This document shows, piece after piece, positions 59,153 through 64,000 of a stretch of DNA of 64,000 nucleotides (positions within the stretch are counted from its first letter, which is position 1; the number at the start of each line of letters is the position of its first letter). Position numbers and translations under genes: made by a program. The stretch is from Ochrobactrum sp. RH2CCR150 (GTDB taxonomy: Bacteria; Pseudomonadota; Alphaproteobacteria; Rhizobiales; Rhizobiaceae), in contig JACGXE010000002.1 of the NCBI GenBank assembly GCA_014138095.1, positions 682,001 to 746,000 of the forward strand, given 5' to 3'. Under the pieces are notes generated by a model that worked only from the letters and a program-made list of their open reading frames with translations, was not told the DNA's origin and did not search any database.

Positions 59153-61570
59153 ATGGCCACTAACCTTGAATCCCTTGTCGTTCAATTTTCAGCCGATTTC
59201 AAGCGGTTGGAGAACGCGATCAATCGGCAGCGTGGGCAATTCACGCGCCAGATGGGCCAGATGGAGAAGTCAGCAAACGCAAGCGTGCAGCGCATAAATG
59301 CGGCGCTTGGAAACATCGGCAAGGGCACGATGCAAGACCTCGCTGCTCCCCTAACCGGCATTACTGCCGCATTGGGCACGCGCGAGTTGATGCAATATGC
59401 GGATGCTTGGACGCAGGCTGGAAACCTCATTCGTTCGTCAGCGACGGCAGCTGGTGTTGGCGCACGTTCGCTGAATGAGTTGAAGGGCGGTGCGAACGAA
59501 GCTCGGACAAGTCTCGAAGCCTATACTGACCTATATGCTCGGCTGATCAGATCGGCCTCCGCCGTAGCCAAGTCGGAAGACGAGATTGCTTTGGCAACGT
59601 CGCTTGTCTCGAAAGCCTTTAAGGCTGGCGGTGCGTCCGCACAGGAACAAGCTGCTGGCATTCTCCAGCTCGGGCAAGCTTTGGGTTCTGGCGTGTTGCA
59701 GGGCGATGAACTCCGGTCGTTGCGTGAAAACGCTCCGGTCATTGCGAAGGCAATTGCTGACGAGTTTAAGACCACGATCGCAGGCTTGAAGCAGCTTGGC
59801 GCCGATGGGAAACTGACGTCCGATCGCGTGTTCAAGGCTATCCTGAATGCACAAAAGGGCATTGAGGCTCAGTTCAAGGCCACCAACGCGACTATTGCCG
59901 ACGCCTTCACGCAGATTAATAACGAGTTTACCGCTTATATCGGCAATGCCGATAAGTCAGCTGGCGCGAGTAGGCAGATGGTTCAGGCGCTGCAGTATGT
60001 TGCTGATAACTTCAAAGAAATAGCCGACGTTGTTGCAGCCTTTGCGACCGTGCTGATTACCACGTTCACGGGGCGGGCAATCGCTGGCGTAGTCGTCGGA
60101 CTTGGCCAGGCCGTTGTTGCATTGGGCTCGTTCCTGACCGCACTCCGCACAGGTACGAGTGTAGTTGCCGCCTTCAGTGCATCGCTTGGACCAATAGGCC
60201 TCTTGGCCGGGGCTGCGGCAGGTGCCGTCTATTTGCTCTACAACAATATGTCGTCTGGCGACCGTGCTGCGAAATCATTCAGCGATGCTGTCGACGAAAA
60301 CAAGGTTGCGCTGGAAAATGCTGCTTCAGCTTCTCGTCAGTATCAGACTGAACTGACGAAGCAGATTAGTCTGCAGCTTGAAGCAGCCAAGGCGGCGTAC
60401 ACGCAGGCAAGCGCAGACGCCGACGCCGCCGACGAAAGAGCCAAAACATTCTATAGAATGACGGGTTTGAAATTCGAGCCGTTTGAATATGCCGCTGAAA
60501 GCGCTGGCAACAATGCTATCGCATTAGCCGGCGCGGTCGATAAGCTCGAAGTTCAGCAGAAGCGTGCCGAAAAGATCCTCGCCTCAACTCCATCAGGCTA
60601 CGGCGGCGGTATCGCGACTACACCAGACGACAAGAAGAAGGGCCGCACGAAGAAGACACCCGCCGAGCGGTTTGACGATAACATGCAGCGCGTCACCGAC
60701 CGCACATCGGCTCTTGTCGCGGAGACTGAAGCGCAGCGTCAGATCAACCCGTTGATTAATGACTATGGCTTTGCCATGGAAAAGGCGCGCACAGAGCAGG
60801 AACTGCTGAACGCTGCCCAGAAGGCGGGCGTTGCGCTCACTCCTGAGCTGCGAGCGCAGATTGCCCAGACCGCCGATCAGTGGGCACTTGCGAGTGCGGA
60901 GGCTAATAAGCTTGCCGAGGCGCAGAACCGCATTCGGGAAAACGCCGAAGACATGGCGGCCTTTCAGAAAGAATGGGTTGGAGGGATTGCCAGCGATCTT
61001 TTGAACGGCGCTGACGCAGCGGAAATATTTGCCAACTCCCTCGGACGCATCGCAGACAAGTTTATCGAGATCGGCCTTGCGAACATTTTCGATACCGATA
61101 AAGGCGGATTCAATCTGTTTGGCGCATTGGGTGGCGTATTCCGTAAGAACGGCGGCCCGGTAAAGCGTGCTGGCGGCGGTATCGTTCGTGGTCCTGGCGG
61201 GCCGCGTGGCGATAAAATTCCGGCGATGCTGAGCGACGAGGAATTCGTCGTCAATGCGGCGGCTACAAAGCGCAATCGTGCCTTGCTGGAGGCCATTAAC
61301 AGCGGCAGCGTTATTGGGCTTAAGGATGGCGGCTCACCTTTGCGCGCCCCATCCATGCCGATCCTGCGGTCATCTGTTGCGACGCAGCAAGCGCAATCCG
61401 GCATTGCCGACGTTCGTGTCTTTGTGGATCGCGACGGCAACTGGCAGGCCGAGGTCGAACGCATCTCGCAGCGGAACGTGAAACAGGGGCTCACTGCTTT
61501 TGACAAAACAGGCGCCATGCGAACTGCACGCGATCTACGGCAAGTCAATTCAAGGGGGCTGGCAAGGTAA
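59153..61570 (+). CDS. Tape measure protein
   Basis: 805 residues. FSADFKRLENAINRQRGQFT and long helical regions, the tape-measure domain QLGQALGSGVLQGDELRSLR ENAP, central hydrophobic segments (VVAAFATVLITTFTGRAIAG, GPIGLLAGAAAGAVYLLY) and a C-terminal GPGGPRGDKIPAMLSDEEFV that is common in such proteins. Sets tail length. Confidence 0.94.
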   Translation: MATNLESLVVQFSADFKRLENAINRQRGQFTRQMGQMEKSANASVQRINAALGNIGKGTMQDLAAPLTGITAALGTRELMQYADAWTQAGNLIRSSATAAGVGARSLNELKGGANEARTSLEAYTDLYARLIRSASAVAKSEDEIALATSLVSKAFKAGGASAQEQAAGILQLGQALGSGVLQGDELRSLRENAPVIAKAIADEFKTTIAGLKQLGADGKLTSDRVFKAILNAQKGIEAQFKATNATIADAFTQINNEFTAYIGNADKSAGASRQMVQALQYVADNFKEIADVVAAFATVLITTFTGRAIAGVVVGLGQAVVALGSFLTALRTGTSVVAAFSASLGPIGLLAGAAAGAVYLLYNNMSSGDRAAKSFSDAVDENKVALENAASASRQYQTELTKQISLQLEAAKAAYTQASADADAADERAKTFYRMTGLKFEPFEYAAESAGNNAIALAGAVDKLEVQQKRAEKILASTPSGYGGGIATTPDDKKKGRTKKTPAERFDDNMQRVTDRTSALVAETEAQRQINPLINDYGFAMEKARTEQELLNAAQKAGVALTPELRAQIAQTADQWALASAEANKLAEAQNRIRENAEDMAAFQKEWVGGIASDLLNGADAAEIFANSLGRIADKFIEIGLANIFDTDKGGFNLFGALGGVFRKNGGPVKRAGGGIVRGPGGPRGDKIPAMLSDEEFVVNAAATKRNRALLEAINSGSVIGLKDGGSPLRAPSMPILRSSVATQQAQSGIADVRVFVDRDGNWQAEVERISQRNVKQGLTAFDKTGAMRTARDLRQVNSRGLAR

Positions 61571-62181
61571 TGGCTGAACTTCTTCCGACTGGCCTTCGAT
61601 ATCAGCCGACTTTCCCGGTCCTGAATCGCCCGGTTTCCATGTCTCAGTACGGGGACCGGGCGATTTCAGCGATTGAGAACGGCGATCCTTTCTGGACTTG
61701 GACGGCCAAGATTACAGCGTTGACGAATGCCAAGCGCAATTTGCTCGAGGCGTTCATCGATCGCTGCCGCGGCGGTCAGGTTACGGTGCACTACACCCCA
61801 AAACACGTTTGCATTCCGCAAGCTTATTGGGGTGACGCTAATAATCCGGCAATCACCGGCACCGCTACGCTGGCTGCGATCAACGGCAACTCGCTCACCT
61901 TAAATGGCGCGGTGGTCGGATTGAAACTGAAGGAAGGCGATTTGGTCGGGTTTACGGTCGGCGATTACAACTTCATCGCCCGCATCGTTGCTGATGCCAC
62001 AGCAGCCAGCACGAGCGTGCAGGTGAAGATCGAGCCGTTTTTGCCGTCCTACATCACAGCGGGCGCGGCAGTTCGCTTCAAGAGCCCGGTGATGAACATG
62101 CGGCTAATGCCGAAGACGTGGGAAATTGGCGACGGCAAGTTTCCCGATGCGTCGTTTCAGTTGATTGAGGTGCCGAAGTAG
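61570..62181 (+). CDS. Tail protein (distal-tail-like), 203 aa
   Basis: Begins MAELLPTGLRYQPTFPVLNR; FWTWTAKITALTNAKRNLLE and VNMRLMPKTW-like ending (MNMRLMPKTWEIGDGKFPDA) suggest a tail-tip or distal-tail component. It starts at the tape-measure stop (TAATG). Family assignment by position. Confidence 0.72.
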   Translation: MAELLPTGLRYQPTFPVLNRPVSMSQYGDRAISAIENGDPFWTWTAKITALTNAKRNLLEAFIDRCRGGQVTVHYTPKHVCIPQAYWGDANNPAITGTATLAAINGNSLTLNGAVVGLKLKEGDLVGFTVGDYNFIARIVADATAASTSVQVKIEPFLPSYITAGAAVRFKSPVMNMRLMPKTWEIGDGKFPDASFQLIEVPK

Positions 62182-62187
62182 GCTTGC

Positions 62188-62421
62188 CTACCGTTGGCGC
62201 CGAGCGCGAATAGCACGAACCCAGGTGTTGTTGAACATAATGGCGCCTATGACCAATGCGACGGCGCCAAGGGTGATCATGCCGAAAGCTACGCCTTGGT
62301 CTCCGAACTGCTGATATAACCAGCCCGTTTTTTCTACTGCTTGGGCTGGATTTCCAAGGCGAAGAACACCTTGGATCAAGGCACCAAAACCGACAATCAA
62401 CATGCAAACACTTCTAATCAT
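62188..62421 (-). CDS. Small membrane protein (moron), 77 aa
   Basis: Two hydrophobic segments (SVCMLIVGFGALIQGVLRLG, GVAFGMITLGAVALVIGAIM) and a basic tail. Leftward between rightward tail genes, so a likely lysogenic accessory gene. Confidence 0.6.
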   Translation of the reverse strand: MIRSVCMLIVGFGALIQGVLRLGNPAQAVEKTGWLYQQFGDQGVAFGMITLGAVALVIGAIMFNNTWVRAIRARRQR

Positions 62422-62482
62422 GCCGGCCAGATATCAGCTGGGCGCGGTTCAATCCACCCTTTCGATGATTTGGCGGTAACTA

Positions 62483-63049
62483 ATGGCCTTCCCAGCACGT
62501 CTACAGCAATTGCTCGACGAGGGCAGGGGCAAGATTGCCTCAGCCGTCAAAGTCGAATTTGGCACCGGCACTTATGGCTTTTTCTCCGGAAAGGGAAGCG
62601 TGAGCTATGCTGGACTCACGTACAACGGCAACACCATCATCGACATCGACGAACCGATGTATGCGCTCGGCACCGCAGCCCAGCCAGTGACGATGCGCCT
62701 GCCTGCCGCTGCTGATTTCGGGCTTACGCCAGACAAGCTGAAGCTGATTGAGCAGGAAGACTACAAGAACCGTCCTGTCACGTTCTACGACTTCTATTTC
62801 GACCCGGACACAAGCGCTTTCCTTCACGCCGAGCCGACCTGGTACGGCTATGTCGATACTATCGACCACCGCGAGGAAGGCGACAATGTTTGGCTGGAAG
62901 GCAATATCGAGACCGGTGCAGTCGATAATTTCCGCGAAGGCTATCGTTACGCCTCGCATGAGGATCAGCAGCTTGTTTCGCTAAGCGACATGCTTTTCGA
63001 GTATGCAGCGAGGATCAAGAATGAATTCTTCAAAATCAAATTCGGCTAG
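62483..63049 (+). CDS. Tail protein, DUF2163-like
   Basis: 188 residues. VKVEFGTGTYGFFSGKGSVS, LPAAADFGLTPDKLKLIEQE and YRYASHEDQQLVSLSDM fit the DUF2163/phage BR0599 type of tail-tip proteins in alphaproteobacterial phages and GTAs. Sits before the NlpC/P60-like gene. Confidence 0.78.
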   Translation: MAFPARLQQLLDEGRGKIASAVKVEFGTGTYGFFSGKGSVSYAGLTYNGNTIIDIDEPMYALGTAAQPVTMRLPAAADFGLTPDKLKLIEQEDYKNRPVTFYDFYFDPDTSAFLHAEPTWYGYVDTIDHREEGDNVWLEGNIETGAVDNFREGYRYASHEDQQLVSLSDMLFEYAARIKNEFFKIKFG

Positions 63050-63458
63050 GATCTCGGGTTGGGATCGGGCGCTGGAAGATATTGCGACGGCCCACGTATC
63101 CATCACTCCTGAATGGGGCGTCTCGGACTGCCTAATGACGGCGGCGGATGCGATCGAAGCGGTTATCGGTGAAAACCCGCTCGCCGAGTTTCGCGGCAAA
63201 TACAAAACCGAAGTCGGCGCCGCTCGCAAGATGCGCGCCAATGGCTGCGAGAACGTCAAGGACGTATTCGAGAACTACCTCCAGCTTGAGCCCGTCAATA
63301 GACTCTTTGCCCGCCGGGGTGATGTCGGCGTGATGGTGATCAATGACGAATACGTCGCCGGGTTCATTTGCGGCTCTGGCTTTGCGGTCAAACAGCCGCA
63401 TGGGCTTTCATTCTTTCCCGTGACCGAAATCGAGCAGGCCTACAGGGTCGGAGAATGA
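63021..63458 (+). CDS. Tail-tip peptidase-like protein (DUF6950/NlpC-P60-like)
   Basis: 145 residues. WGVSDCLMTAADAIEAVIGE holds D-C as in the NlpC/P60-derived family, and LFARRGDVGVMVINDEYVAG, FICGSGFAVKQPHGLSFF follow. Occurs just before the tail-tip protein in related phages. Overlaps the previous gene by 29 bases. Confidence 0.72.
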   Translation: MNSSKSNSARISGWDRALEDIATAHVSITPEWGVSDCLMTAADAIEAVIGENPLAEFRGKYKTEVGAARKMRANGCENVKDVFENYLQLEPVNRLFARRGDVGVMVINDEYVAGFICGSGFAVKQPHGLSFFPVTEIEQAYRVGE

Positions 63459-63461
63459 ACC

Positions 63462-63587
63462 GTGGAAATCATTAAATCGAGATTATTGATTTTGGTTGGC
63501 TGTGGTGAAGACGCAAAATTTCTGATCTTCACAAATCCCAATGACTGCGAGCGTGAGTATCTCCGCCTCAAACGCCAGCTGAAATAG
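63462..63587 (+). CDS. Possible small protein, 41 aa
   Basis: GTG start with CGGAGAA upstream: MEIIKSRLLILVGCGEDAKF to LRLKRQLK. Plausible but very short. Confidence 0.4.
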   Translation: MEIIKSRLLILVGCGEDAKFLIFTNPNDCEREYLRLKRQLK

Positions 63588-63618
63588 CCAGCACCACCAC
63601 TACAATCAGCGCCTTTGA

Positions 63619-63645
63619 AGGTCCGTCAGCAGCGGGCCTTTTTTT
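63619..63645 (+). terminator. Rho-independent terminator
   Basis: AGGTCCG-loop-CGGGCCT followed by TTTTTT, between the small gene and the tail-tip gene. Confidence 0.85.
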
Positions 63646-63669
63646 GTTGCGCCTGCATGAGGCCGCCGC

Positions 63670-64000
63670 ATGCCATTTTTAGCGCCTATCTTCACCGCTA
63701 TCGGCGGCATCGTGTCGAGCGTGGCCGCATGGGCCGCTGCCAGTCCGATCCTTGCCGGTATCGCTCAAACAGCCTTCGGCATTGCGCTTAAATATGCCGT
63801 CAACGCGTTATTCCCTCCCAAGACGCAGAGCCGAGCTTCTGAGCTGGAAACCCAATATGGGGCGAATATCCCGCGTTCGGTTATTCTCGGCACGTGCGCG
63901 ACCGAAGGCCATCATATTTATCGCAACAGCTACGGTAGCGGCGGCAGGCTCATTCAAGATGTGTTCGTGCTGTCGAGCTTCCGCATCACGTCTGTGCCTC
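63670..64000 (+). CDS. Tail tip / host-specificity protein, N-terminal part (cut by window edge)
   Basis: The first 110 residues begin MPFLAPIFTAIGGIVSSVAA with a hydrophobic N-terminal segment, then LETQYGANIPRSVILGTCAT and IYRNSYGSGGRLIQDVFVLS. This Y-G-x-x-x-P...V-I-L-G-T pattern is the N-terminus of GTA/siphophage tail-tip proteins. The rest lies outside the window. Confidence 0.8.
   Translation, partial: MPFLAPIFTAIGGIVSSVAAWAAASPILAGIAQTAFGIALKYAVNALFPPKTQSRASELETQYGANIPRSVILGTCATEGHHIYRNSYGSGGRLIQDVFVLSSFRITSVP

Larger units (their letters stand above)
21101..64000. mobile_element. HK97-type temperate siphophage prophage (right end outside window)
   Basis: From the 3' end of tRNA-Lys to the window edge every gene is phage-like: a leftward immunity/xis arm, a rightward DNA-metabolism arm, and packaging, head, connector and tail genes in HK97 order. 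Proteins change in character at the tRNA (ANDN peptides, ATGA-coupled small genes). No integrase, holin or endolysin is visible, so at least the lysis genes and the right attachment site lie beyond 64000. Confidence 0.93.

Overview
The window looks like chromosome I of an alphaproteobacterium of the Brucellaceae (Brucella/Ochrobactrum type). This rests on GC-rich codon use, a topA-dprA-plsY-pyrC-pyrB gene order, gatC and gatA kept close together, a BA14K-type secreted protein, and temperate-phage genes of rhizobial flavour. It splits into about 21 kb of ordinary chromosome and about 43 kb of a prophage that runs off the right edge.

Chromosome (1-21100). Leftward: rnr (cut by the left edge), topA, dprA, plsY, a dihydroorotase-like gene with a degenerate metal site, pyrB, ruvX, parE, lipB and a globin-coupled diguanylate cyclase. 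Rightward: an aidB-like acyl-CoA dehydrogenase, a UPF0173 hydrolase, gatC, an acetyltransferase, gatA, a second acetyltransferase, a small FlbD-like protein, an EamA transporter and a BA14K-like protein. The segment ends with an intact tRNA-Lys(TTT), the probable integration target.

Prophage left arm (21101-26765). A leftward chain of small genes is mostly joined by ATGA overlaps. It carries an AlpA/Xis-like protein, an RMF/CrpP-fold protein, a Dam-type methyltransferase, a Lar-like protein, a winged-helix protein and a CI-type S24 repressor. A good leftward promoter lies at 25706-25735 and a good rightward promoter at 26822-26850. No integrase is visible.

Prophage early right arm (27306-47418). 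DNA metabolism genes: a RecA-fold (Sak4-like) ATPase, a DUF669 protein, an HNH nuclease, a nucleotidyltransferase-like protein, a phage beta clamp (DnaN), a Cas4/RecB-like nuclease, a superfamily II helicase, a C-terminally short N4/N6 methyltransferase, a C5 methyltransferase, a PD-(D/E)XK nuclease, a primase-polymerase/ATPase and a VRR-NUC nuclease. Late arm (47697-64000): a tRNA-Met-like gene, two HNH proteins, HK97-type terminase, portal, S49 protease, capsid, connectors, tail tube, tail chaperones with a likely -1 frameshift, tape measure and tail tip. Several leftward moron genes interrupt it, including CsbD, a lipoprotein cassette and membrane proteins.

Two prophage-wide signals are the most unusual. 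(1) A short peptide, A-N-D-N, usually followed or preceded by Pro, occurs in about a dozen otherwise unrelated early proteins and in none of the host or structural proteins; it matches the start of the alphaproteobacterial tmRNA tag. (2) Many genes start after a shared module: a hairpin, an A/C-rich stretch, then AACACGAGGAG just before the start codon. It resembles the start-associated sequences of cluster K mycobacteriophages. All calls were made by eye from sequence; no database search was run.
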